A stretch of 64,000 bases of DNA from Anomaloglossus baeobatrachus (taxonomy: Eukaryota > Chordata > Amphibia > Anura > Aromobatidae). The DNA lies in the NCBI RefSeq assembly GCF_048569485.1, contig NC_134354.1, forward strand, positions 690,354,698-690,418,697, written 5' to 3'. The notes below the pieces were generated by a model. It saw only the letters and a program-made list of their open reading frames with translations. It did not search any database and had not been told where the DNA came from. Within the stretch, counting starts at the first letter, position 1, and each line of letters opens with the position of its first letter. Both the position numbers and the translations under genes were made by a program. This document shows, in pieces, positions 33,842 through 43,378 of this stretch.

Positions 33842-34010
33842 TAACTCCCCCTGGTGGCCGTTCCTCCCCCTAACCAGGTCCTAAGCTAGTGAATTGGGGC
33901 CCCTGTTGTAATGGCATCCTGTTAATGCCACACACTGTTGGAAACCCCTTTTATACCCGACCCTAGCCCAGTCTCCAGTGGGGAAGCGACAACCCATGTG
34001 TGTATAGGCC

Positions 34011-34445
34011 CCTTTACACACTGAGACTTTCTAGCAATCCCACCGGCGATCCCAACCTGGCCGGGATCGCTACAAAGTCTCTGAGTCGCTGGTGAGCTGT
34101 CAAACAGGCAAACCTGGAAAACAGCAATCCGGACCTGCAGAACGACCTAGCTAGTCAGTGGGGACGTTGTAAAGTAGCTTTTTGAAAGGGAAGTCGCTAA
34201 CGAAGTCGCTGTAAAGTCCCCTTTACACACTGAGACTTTCTAGCGATCATGCTGCACAGCGGGAAACAAAGGACCAAAGAATGGTCCTGAGAGATGTGTA
34301 GTGATCAGCGACCTCACAGCAGGGGCCAGGTCGCTGATGTGTTTCACACACTGCAATGTCGCTGGGGAGGTCGCTATTACGTCACAAAACCGGTGACGTT
34401 ACCGTGATGTTGTTTGCGATGTTGCAGTGTGTAAAGGGGCCTTTT
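34011..34445. mobile_element. Harbinger-type MITE, diverged
   Basis: The ends GCCCCTTTACACACTGAGAC and GCAGTGTGTAAAGGGGCC are inverted repeats, and the interior contains duplicated GACTTTCTAGC blocks. No clear 3-bp duplication was found. It lies within the solo LTR. Confidence 0.65.
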
Positions 34446-34766
34446 GTGGTTATGGATGATGAAACCAGTACAGACCTCCTTTTGGATCCATGATCAGCAC
34501 CACACCCGGAGAGGGGTACAGTACCCTGTGGCGACTTGAGCCTCAGGGGCGCCACATATATAACCTAGTAATGGGTCATTCGCGAGCAATCCAACACAAA
34601 GAGCCGGCATCCCAGTGAAAGGCACTAAATTCCCTGAGGGGCTCTCACCAGACATAAAATGACACTATCCCTATGAATCAATTTCATTGGCTGGCTGAAA
34701 TTAGCAGGATTTTGGCTACGTTAATTTCATTTTAAGTGTGTGCTCACCTATGATGAACACATTTAA

Positions 34767-35302
34767 AAGAGGTGCTTCACTACTCTGCAGTAGTGGCCAC
34801 ATACCTGTAAAACTGATAGGGAAGGCTTTTCCTAAATACCTTGATCAGTTAATTCTGCCTCTGAGCGGTGCTACTGTGGTCTGCTCATCCCAAAGAAGTG
34901 ACCCTCCCCGGGCTCCGTGACCTCTGAGATCCGGTGATGTCACTTCAACTTCCAGTTGACCTGACATCACCGCAGCAGACCCCGGTCTTCCTAAGTGACT
35001 GGGCTGTGGGCAGTGTATCACCGCTCGTCACAGCCCAGCATGTCGTGCTCTCCCTCCTTTGCTGCAGAGCGCCGCAAGCAGGAGCGATGCTGGGCTGTGA
35101 CGAGCACTCAGGAAGACTGGGCCTGCCATGGTGATGTCGAGTCAACTGGGAGTTGACGTGACATCACCGACTCTCACAGGTCACGAAGCCAGGGGGGCAC
35201 TTCCTGGGGAGGAGCAGACTGCAATAGCGCTGCTCAGAGGCAGAATTGGCTGAACAAGGTATTTAAAAAAAGCCTTCCCTATCAGTTTAGTGAACCACCT
35301 CT
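34767..35302. mobile_element. TTAA-target palindromic MITE
   Basis: The ends AAGAGGTGCTTCACTACT and AGTGAACCACCTCT are inverted repeats flanked by TTAA. The halves mirror each other through AGGGAAGGCTTTT, GCCTCTGAGC and GGTGATGTCACTTCAACT. It is of the T2/Kolobok-like TTAA type and non-coding. Confidence 0.78.
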
Positions 35303-35734
35303 TTAATACGGATCTATTTAGGATCCAAAGGAGTCAGCACTTTTTGGTGAGCAGAGCCAAGTGATTCGGCTCACCCCAGAGGCAAACTGCCCATCACTAA
35401 AGTAACCCAGCCTACGCCACTGATTGGCAGCTTTCTGTGCATATTGTATAGTGACAGAGCTGCTAATCAGTGCTAGGAACAAGGTGTATTAGAAGGCCAG
35501 TTGTCCTATAGTGATAATCTCCTGCTGATAAAACACTGTATTGAAAACAGCAAAATACAGCTGAGTAAGTGACATCACTGTAATCAGGGTCTCAGCCCCT
35601 ACGTCCTGCAGCTCTAGGATTACATAGCAAAAACCTGCTGGCAGAGTCCCTTTAAACAGGATGTGCACACAGTCATTAGACACGGGCACCCTATGAGTTT
35701 TATAAGCCAGTGACAAATCCCCAGCATAAGAGAG

Positions 35735-35867
35735 GCCACGGCAGACGCTTCAGGAAAGCCACTGCCGGCTCCTGAAAAGCCACGGCCGCCTCCTGGAAAG
35801 CCACTGCCGGCTCCTGAAAAGCCACGGCCGCCTCCTGGAAAGCCACGGCCGCCTCCTGAAAAGCCAT
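35735..35867. repeat. 21-bp GC-rich tandem repeat, about six units
   Basis: Units alternate GCCACGGCCGCCTCCTGGAAA and GCCACTGCCGGCTCCTGAAAA. The array lies about 310 bases left of the GC-rich candidate promoter. No coding role is apparent. Confidence 0.9.
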
Positions 35868-36174
35868 CAGGCTAAATTCTACTTCATGGCTCCAGATCTA
35901 CCCCTTTGTTGTGGGATCTGCCCCCTGTGAAGGTTTTGCAGGGTTTATGGCAGAGCTGGTAATGGGGCATTAAATATATAACCCTGACACCACAGACACC
36001 AAACCTCTGATGACAACAGGCGACATGCTGCACCCAGGCTGCTGTGGAACCACAAGCTCCAGCATGACCTGTCAATCACCGCTGATAGCATCAGCCATTC
36101 CCTGCATTCTACATTAATCATATGTCGTGTACATAATCGCGATATAAAGACCTAACACCACGTCACACTGCACC

Positions 36175-36570
36175 GACCTGAGGGGATATTCAGAAATCCG
36201 CGCCTCCGGCCTGACGAATCAGAGCTGAGAGCGGGCACGGGGACGCGGATGGATGACGTCATTCACGGCAGATGAGTAGCGCAGCCGCAGACGTTTGCAG
36301 GTCATGTGACTGCCATGAAGCTTATCCAGTATGAGGCTGCCTGATGGGAGTCTCCGTCCAGCGCTGAGGGGCGCGGTCTCCAACGATGACGTCAGGCAAA
36401 GCGTGGTTGGGAAGGAGGCGTGTCCACGGAGCCGCCTACGGATATAGCACCTTTGGCCACGCCCACAAGGCTGATCACGTGAGCCCTCAGTATAGTGGAG
36501 CCGCCGGGATCGTTGGATCTGCGGCGCGCGCTCACGGGAGCCGGAATTTGCTGTAGACAGAAAATGACTA
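36175..36570 (-). promoter_or_regulatory. AAAS: GC-rich candidate promoter of AAAS, with two CRE sites
   Basis: This is the only CpG-rich stretch in the region not explained by a repeat. It holds two TGACGTCA palindromes (about 36257 and 36387), a CCACGCCC box and a CACGTG E-box. On the minus strand it could supply a non-coding first exon ending CCCCTCAG before GTCGGT near 36175, which would splice to the acceptor-like site next to AAAS exon 1, about 6.8 kb downstream. A plus-strand transcript from the same region is possible. Function is inferred from composition, motifs and position only. Confidence 0.5.
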
Positions 36571-36644
36571 AAGAGATGTGTCAGATGGAAAATTTAAAGT
36601 TTAACCTCTTAAATGCCATTCGCAAGCTGGATAGCGGCATTTAT

Positions 36645-36973
36645 GCCTATGTGCACACATTGCAGATTTCTTTGAAGAAATTTCTTCAGAGAAATCACCA
36701 AATCAGCATCTCTTGACAGGAAAGCCGCTTGTTTTGCCACGTTTTTTATGCGTTTTTCCATTGCTTTCAATGATGACTAAGCAGCCAAAAATGCAGAAAG
36801 AATTGACCTGCTGTATGTTTTTTCTGCAACCAACTCTGCACAGAAAAAATCCTGAACGTGAGCACAATACTTTAGGATTTTCATTGACTTTGCTGGAATA
36901 AGAATTTCTTTGCAGATTTGTGAAAATATGTAAGCAAAAATGCATGAAAAAAACGCAATGTGTGCACATAGCC
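36645..36973. mobile_element. Harbinger-type MITE, GCTATGTG end group
   Basis: The ends GCCTATGTGCACACATTGC and GCAATGTGTGCACATAGCC are inverted repeats, followed by TAA (36974-36976), which is also the left target of the next element. Confidence 0.75.
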
Positions 36974-37575
36974 TAAGAATACGTGCCCACGATCTAGACA
37001 TGCTGCATCCTGGACGTGTCCTCTCCTGCAGGGCCGCGAGTGCTGTCCACAGGAGACCGCAGCTGCCTGTGCCCACGATCGAGGTTCGGCCGCTGTGGAC
37101 TTTTTCTCCAGGAGTGCTAAGAACCGCACGTCCCAAAATCATACTTTGATCTAATGCCACTAGGCGAAAATTACATAACTGAACGTGAGGTTCTTGGTTT
37201 AACATTCTGATCAGACTGTATGAGGCCCCCTGCCACGTCACGGGGAACCTCTGAGTGGGCCCCTAATCTATACCTAGAAAGTGCGGTGCTGCGCCAACCG
37301 CTGCAGCAGAGACAATGCACCGGCAGGGCAGGTGACCTGGTGCCTCACAGCGCCCATGCTGCAAGGCAGAGTCCCCATGACTCCAGGCCCCACTGACACA
37401 AAACCACCACTACAATGGCCACCACACAGCACTAGCACACTGTGAAAGGAGCTGTACACGCACCTTCCACAAGCTTCCAGTGTGTGAATTAGGAGCAAAA
37501 ATGGCAGAACCCCTTTTTGCAGTCTCCTGCTAATTAAAAAACGCCTGTGCCAAATGGGAGGAGTGCTGGTTCAAG

Positions 37576-38017
37576 TGTGCTGCCCCCGTGCCAGCAGCCG
37601 GGCTGCTTGGATCTGGATCTGCAGTGTGGCTCGAGAGACTCTACCGGACCTGGGGGTCGCACAGACACTTCAAATAAAAGGGGACGTATTTGTACGGAAT
37701 TTGCCGTAAACAGTCTGTGACGCCACCCTTTCCTTTCTGACTTCCACTTCACTTTCTCCTCTCAACTACTCCACTAGTCTGACACCTTTCCACTTGAATG
37801 TCAACTTTCAACTCTCAACTACTACTTTTCCTGCCCCGGGTTCTCTAGACCCCTAGGTGGGCGTTCTCCTTCCGCCTGGTCCCGCCACTGGTGTGCCTAT
37901 CCTACCCTGGGGGGGGGGGGGTGACTAGGATTTTGTTGGCTAGGTGTAACCCTATATGGGAAGGTGTTAAGCGGGGGCCTATTCTGTGTCACCACCTGGC
38001 GGCGCCAGGGCGTCACA
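37576..38017 (-). repeat. Far (3') LTR of the retroelement
   Basis: 442 bp. In plus view it begins TGTGCTGCCCCCGTGCC and ends GGCGCCAGGGCGTCACA, and is closely similar to parts of 42220-43378. It is shorter than its partner. Confidence 0.85.
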
Positions 38018-38557
38018 TTTCCCCTTGGTTAAATACAGACCGTCCGCGGGCTGTCCGACCACCAACATTTATTGTAACCGGAACTGTTAAATATAAAGAA
38101 AAAGGGAATAACAAGAATATTAACATTTAAAACATTTCTTCCCTTAATGGGAGGCACCATTCTTAAACGTTGCAAAAACCGGAACGGGACGGAACGGACC
38201 ACCTTCTTATTGCGCCCCCACCCAAAACAACCTGTTCCCTTGTGCCACCACTAAAACTGGTGCACACCCCTTTTCCCAAGTCCAGGAATGGGTCCGGGTG
38301 ATGCCCACACGGGCCGGGTAAAAAGTTCCTTACCCGACAGTCCTTGTTGAGGGTCCCATAGTCCGGGGACCCTTGACCTGGAGGTTAGTCACCGATTGCA
38401 GTAGTGACTGGGCCTCGGCCTACTCCACCGCAGGCCCTTCCTCCAATCAGCCTCTCCAGAGACTGTGCCGTGCACAATAAGAAGGTAGGTAGGGGTATTT
38501 ATAAAGCCCAAAAGTTTTTGGGTTGGCCTGCCAGTTCTCGGCCATGGTCCATTTTAA

Positions 38558-40641
38558 CAGTCCACAAAAGAGATAAGACCTAGCATCACCTAGGGCAGGT
38601 GCTCTGGAAAAATAAATATAGTACTCAGAGGAAGAGAGTTCCGGCACACTGTACTGTTTCCCAAATTAGAGGAAATACACTGATTCAAGTATTCTTAATC
38701 CGTTTTTCTTTATTGAAAAATAATGTAGTGCTGTACATGAATAGAAAATCCGCCAGGACGTTTCGGCCCTAGGCCTTCATCAGGTCGGACAATCTGACTG
38801 GAGTATATTTATATGTGAATAAAACAGAAAAACAGATATCAGCGGGTGTAAATAATATACACAGTAGTGACAATCCAAATGAAAATAACATAGTACATAT
38901 TTGAGGAGATATAACATAGAGGGCAAATTCACAACAAATGACATACAATATGTTGTATTACCGAGAATGAATACAATTATAATAGCCTGGTAACACACAA
39001 AGTACCAGGGAAGGGCCCATAATGACGGTGTGGTATGCTAAGAAGAGGACAAGTGGCTCACCCATGCCAAGCAAAGATCCGTAATTAGGGGAAATAGTGA
39101 ATAGCCGATCGTTATAAATACATAAGATCCAGTATGGAATCTAGTCCTATGGCAAAAAAAGGGGGAGAATAAATCAAATAAGCAAAAAAGCCTATATAGC
39201 GAGAAAAAATGGGGTATAGTGTATATATGAGCATACCTGTGGAGAGGTAGGAATCTTAGGAAAGTCCTGTGGGAAGACTCTGTGGGCTGGGTGGACTAAG
39301 GCTACTTTCACACATCCGGTTTGAGCCCTGCGGCTCAATCCGGCTGTGAAAACTATGCAACGGATGCGGCGAAAACACCGCATCCTTTGCATAAGTTTTT
39401 ACATGCGGCCCGTCCGTTTTTTTCCGGTTGCGGCACGCTACTGAGCATGCGCAGTGGAAAAAACCGCATGCGGCGACCGGATGCGGTTTTTTTCCGCATC
39501 GCGCCGCATCCGGCCTCCATAGGTATGCATTGAAAAATGCGCCGCAGCGGCCGGATGCGGCGCAATGCGGTGTTTTTTGCCGGAGCAAAAAACGTTGCAG
39601 GGGACGTTCGATCCGGCCGCCGCATCGGCTAAATCTGCCGCATGCGGCCAAAACCGGACCGAACGCAAGCCCCTGCGGCACAATACGGCACTAATGTAAG
39701 TCTATGCAAAAAAAAACGCAACCGGCGTTATAAAAGCCGGTTGCGGTTTTTCTGCAGAACGCCGTATTGTGCCGCAGAGCAAAAATCCGGATGTGTGAAA
39801 GCACCCTAAAATGTCCTATACAGAAAGAGAGTATACATGTAAGGTAATGAGTGGATATCCAAGTGGGGTATGTAAGTATGAGGTAAGTATAGCCAATACC
39901 TGCGTGGATGTAATAAGGCTAAAGGCCTATTAGTTATTATGGCTCGGGATCCGTTTATTTCAGATTGGGTAATCAATGAACTATCCACGTTATATGTACT
40001 GCTGTTGCCAGTAGCAATGGATATGTCTGTGGACAACAATGAATGGACATTGTATGTCATATAGAACAATGTAACATGGCGGGATATAATGAGGATGGTA
40101 TATTACCAATTTTTGCCATAGGACTAGATTCCATGCTGGATTATGTATTTATAACGATCGGCTATTCACTATTTCCCCTAATTACGGATCTTTGCTTGGC
40201 ATGGGTGAGCCACTTGTCCTCTTCTTAGCATACCACACCGTCATTATGGGCCCTTCCCTGGTACTTTGTGTGTTACCAGGCTATTATAATTGTATTCATT
40301 CTCGGTAATACAACATATTGTATGTCATTTTGTTGTGAATTTGCCCTCTATGTTATATCTCCTCAAATATGTACTATGTTATTTTCATTTGGATTGTCAC
40401 TACTGTATATATTATTTACACCCGCTGATATCTGTTTTTCTGTTTTATTCACATATAAATATACTCCAGTCAGATTGTCTGACCTGATGAAGGCCTAGGG
40501 CCGAAACGTCCTGGCGGATTTTCTATTCATGTACAGCACTACATTATTTATCAATAAAGAAAAACGGATTAAGAATACTTGAATCAGTGTATTTCCTCTA
40601 ATTTGTGAAACAGTACAGTGTGCCGGAACTCTCTTCCTCTG
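38558..40641. mobile_element. Fold-back element with 14-bp target duplication, possibly Penelope-like
   Basis: Arms of about 540 bp (38627-39165 and 40100-40637) are near-identical inverted copies, with GAGTTCCGGCACACTGTAC, GGCCCTAGGCCTTCATCAGG and GGGCCCATAATGACGG. The element is bounded by ATGGTCCATTTTAA at 38544-38557 and 40642-40655. About 70 extra bases lie outside the left arm only. Long duplications and the GATGAAGGCC...GAAACGTC motif suggest Penelope-like ends in inverted arrangement, but no coding domain remains. The same short frame appears in both arms, which is not evidence of a gene. It sits inside the LTR retroelement. Confidence 0.75.
39300..39806. mobile_element. Harbinger-type MITE, innermost layer
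   Basis: The ends GCTACTTTCACACATCCGG and CCGGATGTGTGAAAGCACCC are flanked by TAA (39297-39299 and 39807-39809). The interior is rich in GCGGCCGGATGCGG-like motifs. It sits in the spacer of the fold-back element. Confidence 0.85.
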
Positions 40642-40827
40642 ATGGTCCATTTTAAAACTGGGAAAACTCCAACGGGGTCAACAACTGGGGTAGCCGGGAA
40701 CAGCTACATTACTCATCATCTGTAGTTGGGGATGGCAGAGAGGGGTGAAGGTACAGCTGCTCCCCCCCATCTTCACCCACTTCCTTATGTCTAGGGCGAA
40801 CCACCCCCTCTCTCCACAGTGTCGGGT

Positions 40828-41754
40828 TTAGGAGACCAGCTCTCCGGGCTCCAGGTCTCGATCCAGGTGGCCCGTAGACAGTTGTGGGGCCACATACCTC
40901 CGGGAAACAAAAATTTCGGCATCCATGCCCGGCTCATAAATGAAGCCCCATCCTTTCTGAGCGTTCAAATGCCAGACCTGTCCTTGATAGGTCGGGCCCC
41001 GCACCTGGAAGGTTGCTTGCCAGAGATTGTCCTTCTCCCGGTAGGTGCGGGTTAACACTTCCGCCTTCCGCTTTTCTCGGGCAGCGATTTCAACCTTCAG
41101 CTGCTGCCGTTGCCGCTCCCAGTACGGGGCACTGGTTCCGTGCTCCGTTTCCTCCTGCTCCTGGGCTTGGCTCATCCGGATACCCTCACTGCCAGCTACA
41201 ACTGGCCTCCCTTGAAGTGGAGGGCTCCGATGACTCGCGGCCTGCTCTGCCGTCCTATAGGTGCATCCCGGTTGCGCCTCAACCGGGTACTGGGGAGCGG
41301 TCGGCGTCGTTGCTGTGGCCAACTTCTGGTCGGGCGCCGCCTCTGTTGCGGCCGGGCGGGCTGCTGGAGCCGACGTCATCAAGCGCGCTGCCATCCTCTG
41401 GATCGGGGCTTGGGGCCGGAGGGGATGTCTTCCGGTTTGGGTTTGGCCCGGGGCTGGTACGGGTGCCGGAGCGGTGGTGTGCTCATGGCCCGAGGACCCC
41501 GTTGCCGACTCCTCGCTGGCAGATGTAACGGGTACCGCTGCCGTGGCTTGGGGCAGTGGACCGATTGGGGCACTAACTGCAGGTGCGGGCGACGTGGCGG
41601 ACGGGGGCAGAATGAACTCCTCAACCGGTTGGGCCGGTTCTGGTGGAACATAGGGGAGTGGGTCGCTTACCCGCTCCTCCGAGGCCATCTCCTCTTCGCG
41701 TGCCTGAACGGCTGCGGCCAGATGCCTCATCTCGGCCATCCATCTTGCCAGCAT
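40828..41754 (-). mobile_element. Gag-position ORF with cold-shock-like C-terminus (fossil part)
   Basis: This 308-codon frame follows the primer site and leader of the LTR element, where gag would be. It starts with a helical EMRHLAAAVQAREEEM segment, then a long Pro/Ala/Thr-rich middle, then a charged helix (RQQLKVEIAAREKRKAEVL). The C-terminus, YQGQVWHLNAQKGWGFIYEP followed by AEIFVSRRYV, resembles the RNP1 and RNP2 regions of a cold-shock nucleic-acid-binding domain. No matrix, capsid or CCHC zinc knuckle was seen. The cold-shock reading is by eye. Confidence 0.55.
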
Positions 41755-42190
41755 ATTATTAGCCTAGGTCTGGATCCTGTGGCACATCCTTGCGGTCTGG
41801 GCTTCTACCAAGTCAGCAGTCCCGGGAGCAGGTTCCTCCATGGTCGGGTTGCCGGACCGGTCAGACATCCTCTCGAGATGGTGTCCAGGAACCGAAGATG
41901 GCAGAGTCCTGGTGCCACAGTTTTCCGCTCGCTCCCCTGGTTTTTCGGGAGCAGTCTCTTCGCGCGGCTCACTAGTTTCGTTTTCAGCCTCCGGAGTTAC
42001 TTCCTTCCGACCGTGTTCCCAGGGGGCGGGGCTTCAACTTTGCGCCCTTTCCCGGGGAAGAAGACGCTGGGTTGTTGTTTTTCGCGCTCAAAAATGGCGG
42101 CAAAATTGCGGCTTTTCAAAATTTTTGCAGCGGAACACCGCTGACAGTCCAGACCAAGGAGCACTTCCTCCAGGTAGGTGAATGGGTTAC

Positions 42191-42209
42191 AATCCTGTTC
42201 GTGACACCA
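42191..42209 (-). promoter_or_regulatory. Primer-binding site, tRNA-Ser(CGA) type
   Basis: Plus-strand AATCCTGTTCGTGACACCA matches the 3' end of vertebrate tRNA-Ser(CGA), as recalled, at all but one position and includes the terminal CCA. It lies about 10 bases from the LTR edge, slightly further than is usual. Confidence 0.75.
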
Positions 42210-42219
42210 GGTTTTGAGG

Positions 42220-43378
42220 TGTGCCGCCCCCGTGCCAGTAGTCGTGCTGCTCGGATCTGGATCCGCAGTGTGGCTCGAGGGATTCTACCGGACCTGGGGG
42301 TCACGCGGACACTTCAAATAAAAGGTGACGTATTTGTACGGGATTTGCCGTAAACAGTCTGTGACGCCACCCACGATGTGTGGTGAAGTGTGGCACCACC
42401 GCTGCCGTTGTGGGGCACCCGGGGGGCGATGGGATGGCAGCTGGATGTTAACCCCTCTGTGAGTAGGGATCGATGCCCCGGGGCCCAGTGTCTCTGTGCT
42501 GAGGGTGGTGATTGCAGGGGCCGGCACGCCTGGTCACACCGGGGAATGTTGGTTTACTCACGATTGAATGAATCACACAAGTCCAATGGTAAACCAAGGT
42601 GCTGGTGGCCAGCCGCCGCGGCCGGGTGTATTCTGGTCCCACACCCGGGCTGATGGTCTGTGTCACTTTCCTCTGCACTGTGTTTTTGGTGTGGTGGACT
42701 TCCCGGTGTGAAACACAGGAATCCACTCCCGGTACTTTGGTTGGGAGCCTTGCCCGCTGACGCTGACCCTTGGGATCTACCGGGCCCTGGCGGATGCCCT
42801 ATCCCCCACAGTGGGTGGTTGTCTGCTTTTGGGACTTTGGTCGGGACAGGACCTATAATCCTGCCCTCAATTGGTTAATTAGCTAGGCCGTTGGTTCCGG
42901 TCCTGGCTTCAGGGTCCAAGTACCCCCTCTGTGCACGGTTTCCGGGTCGGTTCTCCGGTGTCGGTACCGGCGGGCTCCTACCCTGTTCTGGTCCACCTCG
43001 GATCTCCTGCAGCTGTCTTCCCATCTCCTGACAGACACGGACCACCATCTGCCACCTAGCCAGTACGCCGGGGCTCCAACCCCGACGCCTTTCCTTTCTG
43101 ACTTTCACTTCACTTTCTCCTCTCAACTACTCCACTCCACTAAACTGACACCTTTCCACTTGAATGTCAACTTTCAACTCTCAACTACTGCTTTTCCCGC
43201 CCCGGGTTCTCTAGACCCCTAGGTGGGCGTTCTCCATCTGCCTGGTCCCGCCCACTGGTGTGCCTTTCCTACCCTGGGGGAGTGACTAGGATTTTGTTGG
43301 CTAGGTGTAGCCCTGTGTGGGAAGGTGTTATGCGGGGGCCTATTCTGTGTGACCACCTGGCGGCGCCAGGGCGTCACA
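42220..43378 (-). repeat. Near (5') LTR of the retroelement
   Basis: 1159 bp, TGTGCCGCCCC to GGGCGTCACA in plus view. On the minus strand it starts TGTGACGCCCTGGCG, resembling the LTRs at 14089 and 30211. Confidence 0.85.

Larger units (their letters stand above)
30211..34556 (-). mobile_element. Solo LTR, TGTGGCGCC type, filled by MITEs (fossil)
   Basis: In plus view it begins TGTAGCGCCCC and ends GGGGCGCCACA between TATA duplications (30207-30210 and 34557-34560). On the minus strand it therefore starts TGTGGCGCCCC, like the LTR at 14089. Without the inserted MITEs (31066-33841 and about 34011-34445) it is about 1.1 kb, matching the other two LTRs of this type. No internal retroelement region remains. 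Confidence 0.75.
30081..35655. mobile_element. T2-type MITE opened by a solo LTR and other insertions
   Basis: The left part (30081-30210, with AGTGAATCTGTCAGCAAG) and the right part (about 35400-35655, ending AACCTGCTGGCAGAGTCCCTTT) are the two ends of one element of the group seen at 2751 and 51787. Between them lie a solo LTR (30211-34556) and a separate TTAA MITE (34767-35302). The internal segments GGGACAGAGACCCTGATTCC and TGTAATCAGGGTCTCAGCCC support the pairing. Confidence 0.65.
37576..43378 (-). mobile_element. LTR retroelement with tRNA-Ser-type primer site (fossil)
   Basis: Two LTRs in direct orientation (37576-38017 and 42220-43378) bound the element, with a perfect 4-bp duplication CAAG outside (37572-37575 and 43379-43382). 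It reads on the minus strand. The primer site (about 42191-42209) pairs with the 3' end of vertebrate tRNA-Ser(CGA) with one mismatch. A polypurine tract AAGGGGAAA precedes the far LTR. One 308-codon frame survives; no protease, reverse transcriptase, integrase or envelope region was recognised. The element is incomplete, and its LTRs differ in length. A fold-back element (38558-40641) was inserted later. The family is retrovirus-like or gypsy-like, unresolved. Confidence 0.8.

Noticed and set aside
36495-36716. A 73-codon plus-strand frame downstream of the GC-rich region as a first exon
   Set aside because: It runs into a MITE at 36645, and no donor or known protein start was recognised. 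It remains possible only as a non-coding transcript.
38780-40498. The same 70-residue peptide frame on both strands (38780-38998 and 40268-40498)
   Set aside because: These are the two arms of a fold-back element. The frame is hydrophobic by composition and has no other support.
41110-42144. A 344-codon plus-strand open frame
   Set aside because: It is the antisense shadow of the minus-strand gag-position ORF and leader; GC-rich composition keeps it open.
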